Shown here: positions 36,801-49,200 of the stretch, piece after piece
How positions within the stretch are numbered: the first letter of the stretch is position 1
Layout: every line of letters starts with the position of its first letter
Assembly: GCF_963854185.1 (NCBI RefSeq)
Contig: NC_085003.1
Span: 7,635,173 to 7,699,172 of the forward strand
DNA: 64,000 bases
Direction of reading: 5' to 3'
Source: Sardina pilchardus
Lineage: Eukaryota; Chordata; Actinopteri; Clupeiformes; Clupeidae
Translations under genes and position numbers: made by a program
The notes under the pieces: generated by a model
Told to the model about the DNA's origin: nothing
Databases searched by the model: none
The model's input: only the letters and a program-made list of their open reading frames with translations

Positions 36801-37235
36801 AGCGAGACGTTATCCCTTGGAACTCCTACTATGTACTAACAATTTTGTCTCTTGGGTAATATTGACAACATTGAACGAAAATTGTGTTTAAGTCTGTGTA
36901 ACAGGCTTAATGAGTGTCATTCTAATCTTGCTGGTACACTAATCTGTATATTGCATATTTGCATTGTCCAATAGGAGCCTGGGTAGATGTGCAGAGCTGC
37001 TCTTGCTGCACTTCCCCTCCTTCACCATTGGGCGGCGCCTGGAGGTTTCAGTGAGCAGCAGGGAGGAGATGCTGTTGATGCCCAGCGCCCCCTACTGTCC
37101 AGTCTCCCATCTCCAACTGAGACGGCAGCAGCAGCAGCAGCTGCAGCCCACCATCGTGCGTACGGTCATGGCCCCTGCTCCAGTCAGGTCAGCTTCTCTC
37201 TGTTTTTGTCTCTCTCTCTCTGTCTCTGTCTCTGA

Positions 37236-37286
<51 letters not shown>

Positions 37287-38665
37287 GCCACTACCCTGGA
37301 GACCTTTGCATGTGTGACATTTGTTTTTTGTTGTTGTTGTCAGGACATCAAAAAGGCATTTGCCTAACTTTTTGGGCAATTACCCAGTGCCACAGGCGCT
37401 GCGTGATTGTGTGGAGTCCGGGAATGACGTGCTTGTGGTTCAGCCCCAGTTGGGAGAGGTTAGTCTGGTGCAGTGCTCGTCCTTTATGTCAGTTGCACTT
37501 AATATAACCACATGCTATAGAAGGCCCGTATGGACACAGGACAACACACAGTAGATTTAGCATACGGATACGGAATGCTTCTGCCTGGTTGTCCCCTCTT
37601 CAATAACAAGACCCCTTGACCTTGTCCACTCCTCGAGTGCTGCTGACGTGGCTCCTCTGTTGACCCCTCTCTCCCCAGCCGCTGTCCCTAGCCAACCTGC
37701 CGCAGCGCTTCTCCACACTGCTGTGGCTGGAGGAGCTGCACGCCGAGTACGAGCTGCGGGAGTTCAGCATCAGCGGCGCGCTGCTGCGCAAGGGAGCCGT
37801 CCACCTGCACCTGGAGGTGCCGGGCCTGGCCGAGGGCCGACCCAGCCTGTTCCTCGGTGAGCAGCTAGCCGCCGCGTTAGGGGCTCATGGTACAATAGAG
37901 CCTTAGGAAAAAGTAAGGTCAGAGGTGCATTTTCTGGGAACTCTGTGTGTACTTTAAATCTGTTAAATAAGTACATGCCCCTTACCAATGCTGTTAATGG
38001 CTTTAAATAAAAGTCTTGGCAGAAAGGTATAACAGTAAATGATTATCTGCCAACTGTGAAAGCTACGCTAACATAGATGTATGGAGCAACCTAAGTGTAT
38101 ATCTGGGGTGCAGAGAATGAACATGATTCCCCTGTTCACTGTTCACATGCACTCAGAACAGTTGCCGAAACACCAAGGAGTTGTGAGAGCAGAACCTACT
38201 TTGTTAACCCCCATCATATGTTACAAGGAGAGCTTGATCATCATGGGTTTTTGTTTTTGTTTCCAGGTGACAAGGTGCTTCTCAAAAAGCCTCTGGTCGG
38301 GGGTGTGGTGGTGGAATATGTTGGCTATGTCACAGAGGTAAAGACCACATTGCGAGTCGATCGTGATTTTTGACTCATGTGAATTGCATTGGAGGTTTAT
38401 GGGCGGATGGCCAGAGATAGCGTGTGATGTGTCACAGTTTGTTGCCTGTGTCTGACACCCTTAGATCAATGAGGAGGATGTGAGTCTGCGAGTGAATTAT
38501 GATTTTCATAAAGCCTACCTCGGGGAGCCTTTAGACGTGGAATTCACCTTTAACAGGTAATGCCCTCTATTCCGTATTCATCTGTGAAAGCCAAACGAGG
38601 GCCTGGAAACTTGTTCTATAGCGCTGTTGTGCCTGATGTAATGATTATCAAGTGGAGGTATAAAA

Positions 38666-38725
<60 letters not shown>

Positions 38726-41700
38726 TCCATCACACCAGGTTGACGTCGCGTCGGTGCCACCTGGCCATTAATCAGGCAAAGGACTTTGGGGAGGCTGGTG
38801 AGTACTGTCTCTGTCTTCCATGTCACTCCTGTCCGTTTGGTCTCCATTTGCCATCTCCACACGGCTGAGCCTGTTCTGCTGCCTCTCATCCCACTGCCCA
38901 GTGCTGTTCCCCGGCGAGCTGACCACTCAGGCCCCTCAGTGGGTGGGAGCGTGGGGGCCAGACGAGCCCCTCCGGGACGTGCAGGAGGAGGCGGTGAGCT
39001 GAGGGGAAGGGCCCGGGGCGCAATCATATTTGGCTAGAGTGTCATTTAGGAGGGTGTCGGATGGCTGAGCCTGTGGCCCCATTTTTTTTTTTTTTTATCA
39101 TTACAGAACCAGGAAGTGGAAGAGAATAATAATAATAAGGAGGGTTCGAGTGTGATCGCAGACATGAAGTCGGTGGCCACTCAAACAAAAACGGGTAAGG
39201 AGCCAGTGGAAATATTCACCTGAACTGTACACGAGTTATGTGCATACACACTAGTAGACCTGTCATGATGTTAAATGATCAACTTATTGTACGACATATG
39301 GACACAATAGCTTCTGTAGACCTCCATATTTCCTGATTGTGTTTACATTGGCACCGTTGCACAGCAGTGTACTAGAATATGAATCTAATGCCCTCAGAGG
39401 ACTGCAGATAAGAGACATATGATCATACCCACCAGTGGCTCTAAAGTATAGGCTCCTGTTGCTGTGGTGGATATGTGTCATCTGTGTCCAGCAAATCTAC
39501 AGTAATCTACTGTTGTGCTGTGAGGGTCTAAATAGTTTCCCAGCTAACTACAAATTCTGTTGCTAATACTGTATCTAATTGGCTATAATTTGCTGAAATA
39601 GGTGCATGGAAAAAAGATTTTATTTCATCCCATAATTTTAATATTAAAGACCAAACACTCAAATGAATATATTGTATTGAATTAATGTATGTTTGCCTTC
39701 TGCATGACCGTGCCAAAAATAGTAATTCAGGATTGCAGAGTACACTGGAATTTGGCATGGTGAATCAGCACATAATAAAAAAGATGTTAAAAAGCAATTT
39801 AAAAGAAGAAAATAACAAGCAAGTCAAGTTAAAAGAAATAGCTCACAGTAAATAAGACATGAATAGTACTAAGAACATAATGTTTGTATATGTGCCTAAA
39901 CATTATGTTTGTATATATGTGCCTTTTGCATTACCGTGCCAAAATGATAATTACCAAAGATTATGTCTCCCCTTTACTAGAGCTAATGGTTGCGTAGTCA
40001 GTGTGTTTTCATAAATAGTCTAGGCCTATGCGTATTGAGTCTCTGACCGGAACAATGAAGCAATGCAGTGCAACTAACTAAATTCATCTGAAATATCATC
40101 ACATCCAGCAGGGAACAAAACAATTGAAGAAGGAGAGTACTTGTGTTTGACACAATATTTTGAGACAAAGTATCCTCCAGCAAAACTAGTCATCATGACA
40201 GGCCCACATCTGAGTAGTATTACTATACTTCCCATTTTTAGAACTGTTACCTTCACCAGTAGGCTCAGTGTCCTGTCCCTTTTACAGATAGATCACCCAA
40301 GAAGGAGATTCCCCGTCCAGGCCAGTTCTTCAACCACAATCTGAATCCTGCTCAGAGGGAGGTGGTGAAACACATCCTGGTGGGAGAGTGCCGGCCCACC
40401 CCTTATGTTCTGTTCGGACCACCAGGGACCGGCAAGACGATGACCCTCATTGAGGCCATTCTACAGGTGCTAATGAAGCTTGAATCCATCATAAATGATT
40501 AGAAATGGACCATTTTGAAAGTGCAAACTATTGCCAGTTAACATTTACTCAAATAGCATGCTGATAACCTGACTCACTGTTGTGAAACGTTCCGAGTTCC
40601 TGAGTGGAACTGAGCTTGTGAAGTGTGTTCCGCTGCAGGTGTACCACCGCATCCCCTCCAGCCGCCTGCTGGTCTGCACGCCCTCCAACAGCGCCGCCGA
40701 CCTCGTCTGCATTCGGCTGCACGAGAGCGGCTTCCTCCACTCGGCCAGCCTGGCGCGCGTCAACGCCTCCTGCAGGCAGGAAGAGGTACTACGTTCACTC
40801 TGAAACCACTCTGTGCCAGATGTGCCAGAAGTACCACAGACAAACGGGCAAAAATACTAGTGGCAGAAGTCTTCTGTTTTCTGCAAAGCACTTGTCAATT
40901 TTGGTAGTTATCAAGATGGGAGGGCAATTTGTAGAGTAGTGGTTGATACTGCACATCTCTTCTCTTCTCTTCTCTCTCTCTCTCTCTCTCTGTGACTCTG
41001 TGTCTCAGTCCATTCCTGAAGTGCTGCAGCAGTACTCGCGGGCGGGAGAGGACATCCGCCACGCCTCCTTCCACAGGATTGTGGTCAGCACCTGCTCCAG
41101 CGCTGGAATGTTCTATCAGATTGGCCTGCGGTGAGACGTGATGATCAGCCCAAGTTTTTCCAAAAACGTGAAACAGCTGGAAGGAACTAAATAAGAGTCT
41201 AGCTCTGAGAACATGTGGCACTTCTAATTCTGTTTTCAAAAGAGCCTGGTGCCATGCTGTCCATGGTCACTGGTTATGCCTTGTACACTACCGTTCCAAA
41301 GTTTGAAGTCACTTAGAAATTAGTCCTTTCATCATTAATGTTGTAAATGACCGCTGTAGAAAGAAATGGCTGATCTTTCATGCAATATCGACATAAGTAT
41401 ACAGATGCCCATTATTAGCAATCATTCATCAATGTTCCAAAACATCTGAATGCCCTTTTGCAATTATGTAAGCACATAATGTTATCTGAAAACTGCTGCC
41501 CTGATTAAAAAAAAAAAAGACAGACAATGCCACTGATCTCAGCTGGTATTCTGTCTATAATGGAGGGGAATGGACATTTCCCAAAATGACCCTAAACATT
41601 TGCATGGCAGTGTATTTGTATGTGATAAACCAAAGAGCTGATGCATTTTTCTCATCTAATCCTATGAGCTATATAAATGTGTGAATTCCCCACCACAGGG

Positions 41701-44700
41701 TTGGCCATTTCACCCATGTGTTCCTGGATGAGGCTGGACAGGCCACGGAGCCAGAGTGCCTGATTCCCATTGGCCTGTTGTCAGAGAAGGACGGCCAGGT
41801 CAGACTTAGCAAGCTGTATATTTGCCAACAATATTCCTACATGCCTTATCTTCACTTAACATAACAACATAAAGAACAGTCAAGTTTCATTATGGCCACT
41901 GATGCGGTACTCTTCTCTCTCCTTTTGTGTGATACAGATAGTCCTGGCTGGAGACCCATGTCAGCTAGGTCCGGTGGTGAAGTCCAAGCTAGCTTCTGTG
42001 TTTGGGCTTGGTGTGTCTCTGTTGGAGAGGCTAATGGCAATACCCCTCTACGCTTGCGATGAGAATGGCTTCAACCCTTCCCTGGTGAGCATCGTATAGC
42101 TGAATATTGTGTGTAGCACAGCATTATCTTCCCCCCCCCCCCCCCCCCCCCCCCCCTTGTATTGCTGTTCTAAATAACATGAGCACTCCTCCTCAGGTGA
42201 CCAAACTCCTGTACAATTACCGCTCCCATGAGGCTTTGCTCTCGCTGCCCTCGCGGCTCTTCTATGCTGGAGACCTGGTCATGCGGGCCCAGAGGACCGT
42301 GGTGGACTCGCTGTGTCACTGGGGCCGGCTGCCCAGAAAGGGCTTCCCCTTAATCTTCCATGGACTCCGGGTGAGTTGAGCCCCCTCAGAGGCCTCCACC
42401 CTCCACTGGGTCCGGGTCACACATGTTCTAGCTTAACAATCTGTTTAAGTCGTGCTTAGGATCTGGAAGCTTGACAACTGCTGTATCTTCACTAGAGTGT
42501 GCTACTTCTTAGACGTCGCATCTCACGGGGTTGGGGGACAAGTCAAGAAATAAATATAGTGAGCTAAGCGCCTATGATGGTTCCCCTAAAGTTTAATGAA
42601 TTAAATAAAAAAAGTCCGCTACACCATGAGTTCCTGATAGATCATTTAATGTTGAGACGTTTCGGGCGTTAGACATGAAGTTTAAGACTTAGGTCTGCCA
42701 TTGTTTCTTTTTTAAAACTGTAATGTGTTTTCCTCTGCCATAAAATTACACACTAAAGACACTAAAGCACTGAATGTAATGAGACCTTTGTATTAATCCA
42801 TGAGGTTCTTTTGTTTTGTTTTGTTTTACTCGCTCATCCTAGGCCACTGAGATGCGGGAGGGTAATAACCCCTCCTGGTTCAACCCCGGCGAGGCCGTGC
42901 AGGTGATGCTGTACTGTTGCCAGCTGGCCAAGAGGCTCTACAACCCCATCTCCCCCACCAACATCGGCATCATCGCCCCCTACAGGAAACAGGTAGCCAA
43001 CACCGTGACGCCACATCCAAGAGCTGCACCACTATTACAGTTGGCCTCTGTACCGCAGTGACGTGCCTTGCATCCTTAAACACCTTCAGTCCGTAGCAGT
43101 TCATGGATTTTTCATGGCCGTTTGTCTGCTGAGACACAAGCCAAGCATGTCTGATAAAAGGCTGCTTTGTTCAGAGGCTACACTCACTCACTGGGCCCCT
43201 GGGCCAGAGCAGCAGTAGCTCTTGTGGTCAGGAGAACCGACCCCCCCCCCCCTTTTTTTTTTCTTCCTTGGCCTCTCCTTGGCCCCTGACTGCTCCGTCG
43301 CCAATGGTGTGTGGCTGCTGTGTGTTGTGTGTTGATTCAGGTGGAGAAGATCCGAGTGCTGCTCCACAGGGTGGGTCTGGCAGACATCAAAGTCGGCTCG
43401 GTGGAGGAGTTTCAGGGACAAGAATTCCTCGTCATCATCTTGTCCACGGTGAAGTGCATATCCATTCACCACTGTATTCTGACCTGTAGCAGTCACAGTT
43501 CAACCAGCCCTGTTGTGTCTCTGTAGGAACCATGCAGTCAGCTAGTCTAGATTTAAGTATTTTAGCAGATTTATGCAGTAACTATAGTTGGCGTGAAAAT
43601 GGCTTGACTAGCTATAGTATGGGCATAATTGTATGTGTTGTATATTGATTATGATGATGTTTCTGTGTAATCCGCTATCGATGTACTTCACAATCTTGGT
43701 GACAAAGACTTTTGATGTTCTTCCATTTGACGTTTTCCTCTAGGTGCGATCCAATGAGGCTGTGCTGGACGAAGGCCTTCAGAATGTGCTGGGCTTCCTC
43801 TCCAACCCAAAGCGCTTCAATGTGGCCATTACCAGAGCCAAAGCCCTGCTCATAGTTGTGGGCAACCCTCACATTCTCATCAAGGTACCTACTGTAAAGC
43901 CATTGTCCACTCTGTATGCTATGACGTATTGTTACGATTTCACAGAAACGTCCACCTTCATATTGATAATTGCAAGCAACAATACACATTGATCTTGGTT
44001 GTGTTCTTTCACCTACTTGTTTTCAGAAGGTCCCGCTATTGTGGATGAGATGTGTATTGTTGGTAAAAGATATTGCATAACAAAGTGAGACACAAGATCT
44101 AGTCACGTAGAAGGACAATCAAGATGCAGAGTTTAATTCGGCTGTATACAGGAGAGAGGCACACACACAAAGCACAATGTACAGTACTCCAGAGTCTCTG
44201 ATTTGACAAATAATTATTTAGGCTTAGTACCCAACAGCAAAGGATAGATAATCTTACAATAACAGTGGCAAAGTCGGGAGCCAGTCTACCCTAATCAATG
44301 ATGCAAATGGCTGTTGACCCAAAAGTTTTATCAATCCTAGCGGCTTATCCATGTAGAAGAACAACATGATACAGGGCCATTACGCAGAATCATACTTTTA
44401 GTGTAGTGACCCACTAGTGAAAAGCAAAACATTAAGCCACACATTTGAATATTGGACGTGATGCTCTATTCCACTTTCTCTCAGTATCGTATTTAATGAG
44501 TGTTTTTGTTTCTCTATTTTCTGTTATGTAGGACCCTTGTTTCAATGCCCTGCTACAGTACGCATATGACAATGGAGCTTTCGTCGGCTCTGATCCTCCT
44601 GTTTCTCTCCATTCATCCCAGAGGTTTGTGCTTTGTGCCTTTACATACAATTAGACAAATAAGAACAGATACATTTGTTTGTAAACCAAACATTTTTTCT

Positions 44701-44753
44701 AACTTTTTTTTTTCTGTACACTCTTTGGGCTCAGCTTGGAGAAAGAAAGTTGA
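33871..44753 (+). CDS. mov10l1: MOV10-like RNA helicase 1 (piRNA biogenesis), complete
   Basis: A Upf1-like superfamily 1 RNA helicase of germ cells that hands piRNA precursors to the PIWI pathway and so silences transposons. The ATG at 33883 begins 26 coding exons whose phases all join, giving about 1201 residues (human about 1211). N-terminal blocks match the family (MVTRLCQDYG, SSQSFYCWRALCM, LLWLEELHAE). Helicase motifs are Walker A GPPGTGKT at 786-793, DEAG at 902-905, AGDPCQLGP near 929-937, NYRSHEALL from 981, EFQGQE at 1105-1110 and AITRAK with Arg1149. The DEAG box and overall match separate it from MOV10. The last exon has only 19 coding bases. An acceptor at 33869-33870 implies an upstream non-coding exon. 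Confidence 0.96.
37207..37284. repeat. (CT)n microsatellite in mov10l1 intron 8
   Basis: Interrupted then pure CT, between the exon 8 donor (37187) and the exon 9 acceptor (before 37344). Confidence 0.92.
38669..38722. repeat. (CT)n microsatellite abutting mov10l1 exon 13
   Basis: A pure CT run ends 16 bp before the exon at 38739, so it merges with the polypyrimidine tract of that acceptor. Confidence 0.92.
41286..41612. mobile_element. Non-autonomous Tc1/mariner-type element (MITE)
   Basis: The left end CACTACCGTTCCAAAGTTTG and a diverged inverted right end (ATTTGCATGGCAGTG) resemble teleost Tc1 termini. TA dinucleotides flank both ends (41284-41285 and 41613-41614). The 327-bp interior has no transposase frame. 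It sits in mov10l1 intron 18. Confidence 0.7.
42131..42156 (+). repeat. Poly-C tract of 26 bases in mov10l1 intron 20
   Basis: Twenty-six consecutive C, ending 40 bp before exon 21 (42197). Length in the assembly may be unreliable. Confidence 0.9.
43885..44531 (+). other. mov10l1: mov10l1 intron 24, unexplained mid-intron block
   Basis: About 650 bp without coding frames. The 44080-44400 part looks different from the flanks but matches no element I recognise. Confidence 0.4.
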
Positions 44754-44830
44754 CTGCACCCTGACTGGAGACCTTTACCTGAAAGTCTTTCTTCATCACT
44801 GTTTCAAAAGTACTGTTTGTGTATTTTGTT

Positions 44831-44836
44831 AATAAA
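44831..44836 (+). terminator. mov10l1: mov10l1 polyadenylation signal
   Basis: AATAAA 78 bases after the stop codon, implying a very short 3' UTR ending near 44850-44860. Confidence 0.7.
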
Positions 44837-45541
44837 ATAATTAAGTCATTGCCAAGCCTATGTGGTCTTCATTTGTTGAGGAAATTGTGTGGGCACCTGA
44901 AGGGTTTTTATGCCACATACAGGGCAACTATTTATCATCTACACCCCTCACCAAAATACTGGCCTTGGAGCTGAAGGTTAAAGGGCAATTCAAATGATTA
45001 CATAAAATATAATAAACATTTGCTATTTTTGGCTGAAGAATGTACACAAGAAAAATACACAATAAAAGCATGTTATCATTCACATCATACAAATAGCAAG
45101 GCATTTCATTGAGGTTATGGACGTGACAAATTTCCTGTGGAATTGCTCTAAAGTATTATTTTCAGTGAACTTTGTACTCTATACCGAGCACCATTTAAAT
45201 CCATATTTTCACATTTCGAATAACATTTTTTTATTATTATTTGGGCTGAAAATATATATTTTTTACTTGAAGATAGACTGAATGTAACGACTAACATTAG
45301 ATAGATACTTTGTACACGTTTTCTTGTTTTAGCTCTCCTCTCCAGTTCACATATGGTTTCCCAGCATCCCTCAATTTAGACTTCCTTGCTCTGTCCTTCC
45401 ATTCATTCATGTTAGCTCTCCTTTTTTCCAAGGTTTTGCCTAATGTCCGCAGCGGACATGAAATCAACCGGCGTCTCCATTTGTCGTTAGTGAACATAAA
45501 CCTGAGACTATTTTAAAGTCTAAAATCCAGAGTACATACAG

Positions 45542-45660
45542 AGCCTTGGAGACAGGGTCAAGGAGTGGCTCTCTGCAGACCTGTCATATCACACAGGCTA
45601 GCATACTGTCTGACAGGATGGTGTGCTGTTAGCCAACTCCTAGCACTGTTTAGAAGAATT
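45542..45660. repeat. Copy A of a duplicated ~120-bp element
   Basis: It begins AGCCTTGGAGACAGGG and ends near TTTAGAAG. It is close to identical with 47692-47803 in the same orientation, apart from a 3-base and a 5-base gap and scattered substitutions. Source unknown. Confidence 0.8.
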
Positions 45661-47691
45661 AGGCATTTTCAAACTATTTCTGTACACAAAGTGGCACACT
45701 TACATCCATGCCACATGGTTATCTCTTTTTTTTTTTGGACTTTTACAATTGAGTCCATGCGACAAACAACCGTATAAGATGTATGAGTTCCTATGAATAC
45801 AAAAGTCTTATTTCTCTAAAATTTCTAAAGAATTTTGATAGAATGTTCTTCACCTTTGCCAAGATAAAACACTGAACTGATTCAACAAAATATGCTGGTT
45901 CAATCAAACTAGCGTGTGTCTATATTACAGTATATGTTACTTCATCATTAAGCCACTTTGATAAATTATACATGAGTAAAAAAGTGCATTCTCCAAGTGA
46001 CCATACGTAGAGGCTTGTACTAGGCAGGTTGTACTGCACTTGGCCTTTTATGTTATACTATTGCAGTGGTTCTACTGACTATATTGTTTGTCCATAGACA
46101 TACAACTCATCTGTAGCTATGTTGTTGCCCACCAAATTTGGAAAGTGAGATCATAAAGCAAGTGGATAGATTAATGAGTTAATGTATTAACCTAATGAAC
46201 TGAGCGCTGTTGTGTTAAAAGTGTGCATCACGTGGTCTGATGTTCTGCTCATTAACCAAGCAGCCAACCGTACAATGTGCGAATGGCCCATATTAGAGAC
46301 ATGAATGGCCAGAGACATCAGTGGGTCAAAGAAGCCATTATTCAAGCATTGTTGATGTATCGTGGAATTAGCCTTGCAAAGTGAGTTCAACATTGCAAAA
46401 GTGGGGTTGTCTGTCAACACCCCAGCCACATGACCAGAGCATGCCTCAGACTTGACTTGAGACTCCTTCACAAACCCTTCTGCATGGCTCACTACTGTAG
46501 GAATACAGTGCCCTATGACTCAGATGCCTGCCAGACTTATGATTTCCTGATGAGGGCACGTTTGATTTTTCCCATTTCTCTTTTATCATACCATTCTTGT
46601 TTGGTCACAACTGACGTGCACCACCTTCTCGCTGACACTCAAGGACTCAAAAGTCAGCAAAAGACACTGATGCCCTACAGGTGTGTGTTTTTGTGCGTTT
46701 GCACATCCTCGTCTGTCTGTCTGAAAGGAAGGGAGCGCTGCCGCCAGGTCTCGTGTCTATGTGCCACGGTCGGCGTCTCCAGCACGCCTGCCTCAGAGAC
46801 TGTATTCATGTGACAATTGAGTGCGAGTCTGTCTGCAGTGACAGCCCCAGTGGAGCCCCCTGTTAGAGGGGTAATGACCGGGAGAGCTGGACAGGAGACT
46901 GGGGCTGAATGGGGGAGGGGGTTGAGGGTAGACCAAGGAGGTCCACATGACAGCTCTAATGAGTCAGGAGGAGGTGGCTTTCATGTGAGCGGAGTGGGAC
47001 AAGCTGGAGGTCTTTGATGTGGCTTTCAGGTGCCAGGGCCCTGCCTGCTCTCTATCCCAGAGCTTGTTGTCACACTTGGGTTCTGTTTGGATTTGACGAA
47101 GTTCCCTGCTGAACCTTGCCAGTCCAGTCTTGTTGAAGTTGGCCGAATTCTTATAGAATATTATTCTAAGACGCCTAATTCAAATATAAACATTTTGGAT
47201 GGAATCTTCAAACATACTTTGTGGCCCTGAAATTGCTTTTTTTGTTTTTCAATGAATTACAGGCTTGGTGAGCCACACTGACTTCTTGCTGAAAACATTT
47301 GATAGATAATGACATGTCATGGCGCCTTATTCAGACAATGCTGATGTTTTGGACTGAGAGCCAGCTAGACGTACTGATGTCAGGTATATACTGTAAGACC
47401 AGGTGCCCCAGTCCCATTAGGTGACACCATCCGCACATTAACAACACAAACACAGAGAGGCAGGAGGGACATTAGAAAGAAAAACATGCTCCTGGGGGAT
47501 TACTACATGGGAGACAAAGGCAGGTTAGTCAAACAAATGCCCCCCATTGTTCCCACAAATTGGTCTGTGGCTCTAATTGCCCAGTTAGGCCCCCTTGCAA
47601 ACTCCCGTCTTTGCCTGGTGCAGCTTCGGCTGGTGCAGGGGGACGGCGAAGGGAGCCATCGGGGCTGGGGACGGGACGGCCAGGGCCGGGC

Positions 47692-47806
47692 AGCCTTGGA
47701 GACAGGGCCGAGGAGCGGCTCTCTGCAGACCTGTCACATATCACACAGCACACTGTCTGACAGGGTGGTGTGCTGTTAGCCAACTGCTAGCCGTGTTTAG
47801 AAGATT
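47692..47806. repeat. Copy B of the duplicated ~120-bp element
   Basis: Same orientation as copy A, 2.15 kb away. The flanks do not match, so the unit is sharply bounded. Upstream of copy B the sequence is GC-rich, unlike upstream of copy A. Confidence 0.8.
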
Positions 47807-48399
47807 TGGGCTTTACATCATTTATCCAGCCTTCTAGTTTCTAATGTTCTGTAAAAGTGAATCTTTGACATTACATTACCAGTGGTTTAAAGCTATGTAC
47901 AACAGTTCAGATAAACACATCCAAAATGTTTCACAAAAGACATGAAATTGTATGTTCAGTATTAACACCAAGTCTCTCAATTCTTTCACAAAACTGTTGT
48001 TATATTATAGACACTGTCCAAAGTTCATCACTCCTATATATATACAGTATAAACAGAGAAAATATCCCAAATGAAGTTAAATTAAATAAATAAATTAATT
48101 AAATAGTGTGTATCTAAATGTTCAACATTGTGTACGTAATTGTTCACGTTATGTGAATTACTTACAATTCAGCCTTCTAAATCAGACGCCACATCAAGTA
48201 TTGGAGAACAAATCAGATGGTTTGCTCAAGCAAAGGACAGTTAATTGCCAATTGGTCCTAACATCTGATGCTATCATGCAGTTGTAACAGCATTCTCAAT
48301 TAGGCCAGTTTAGTCTATAAGGCAGACGACCATCAGAACTGCGGCTAAATGGTAGCATTTAGCATTTCAATATGAAAACAGCACAGGGACACATCAAAG

Positions 48400-48600
48400 G
48401 CATTTGATGGGGTGGCCAAGGCAGCAGACAGACTGCCCCTAATGACAGTGATGAGCCAGGCAGAGCAGTCTGACTGCGGAGGAGCTCAAATTAACATAAA
48501 GGAGACACCAGAGGAGCTGTCAGCGCACAGGAGTCTGGCAGTCTGACCATACCGTCCTCTTCTTAGACAACACACAGACACGGCACTCCAAGACACTGTG
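48400..48600 (+). promoter_or_regulatory. szl: Candidate upstream regulatory block of szl with SMAD-type half sites
   Basis: Repeated CAGAC/GTCTG elements occur, including CAGACAGAC at 48425-48433, AGTCTGACTGC near 48477, and a GTCTGGCAGTCTGACC stretch near 48533. sizzled genes are known BMP targets, so clustered SMAD-type half sites are plausible. No factor binding is shown. Confidence 0.3.
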
Positions 48601-49095
48601 ACAGGGCCATGTGTACTATTCTATACATATAGGTGCAAAAGAGAAATACATAAAATGCTGTTGAGTCAAATTTATTCAAATACAAAACATATCATACATC
48701 CTACATGTGTGCAAATGACTACTCAACAAAATCAATAATGGCTATCTACCTCTGCCTGAAGATAATCACCATTGAGAATGACAGCAACTTTCCCTTTATT
48801 GATAAACATGTCCATGTGTAGAATTGAACTCACATTCTACATACTATGTGCAATGACATTGCACATACATTTGTTGTTTATTTGTGGACTATCATATCAG
48901 TTCATTTTTTCCAGGAGACTGATGGATGGATAACCTCGGGCTGTGAGTCTGGGACTTTGATTGTTTGTCTAATGTCCCCCTCCCCTCCCTCCCTCCCTCC
49001 CTCTCGTCTGCAGTCAGTTATCTCCTGCTTCACACATCGTCTGCTGCTCTTTGATAGGCTGTTGATAACTGGGCCTGTCTGAGGCGGCCCGCCTG

Positions 49096-49103
49096 TATAA
49101 ATA
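49096..49103 (+). promoter_or_regulatory. szl: szl TATA box
   Basis: TATAAATA lies 98 bases before the ATG at 49201, so transcription would start near 49125-49130 with a 5' UTR of about 70-75 bases. Confidence 0.7.
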
Positions 49104-49200
49104 GGCCTAGACTGACCCTCACTCCAGCAGTACCTACAGTACCTACCAAGGACTTTCTCTCTCCATCGCATCCTGCCAACTGATCTGCTCTGCTGGAACC

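Larger units (their letters stand above)
33883..44753 (+). other. mov10l1: mov10l1 coding exon map
   Basis: Coding exons: 33883-33967 (or 33973), 34303-34490, 34714-34873, 34974-35086, 35433-35617, 35913-36050, 36201-36650, 36975-37187, 37344-37458, 37679-37856, 38267-38337, 38465-38556, 38739-38797, 38902-38993, 39107-39194, 40288-40466, 40639-40785, 41009-41130, 41699-41798, 41938-42084, 42197-42370, 42843-42992, 43341-43448, 43744-43884, 44532-44623, 44735-44753. All have GT donors and AG acceptors and preserve frame. The linker exon 39107-39194 (Asn-rich, low complexity) is the least certain in protein terms. The helicase core occupies exon 16 onward. Confidence 0.88.
44860..48400. other. 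Intergenic between mov10l1 and szl, no gene seen
   Basis: No supportable exon. It contains two copies of a ~120-bp element (listed separately). The longest open frames, such as 46187-46492 minus and 46430-46813 plus, overlap each other and show no protein family signature. Confidence 0.6.

Noticed and set aside
42600..42670. Possible transposon fragment (GACGTTTCGGGCGTT motif) in mov10l1 intron 21
   Set aside because: Reminiscent of fish repeat ends, but no boundaries, inverted termini or target duplication could be identified.
46187..46813. 101-codon minus and 127-codon plus frames between mov10l1 and szl
   Set aside because: No splice-supported partner exons, no family resemblance, and they overlap on opposite strands.
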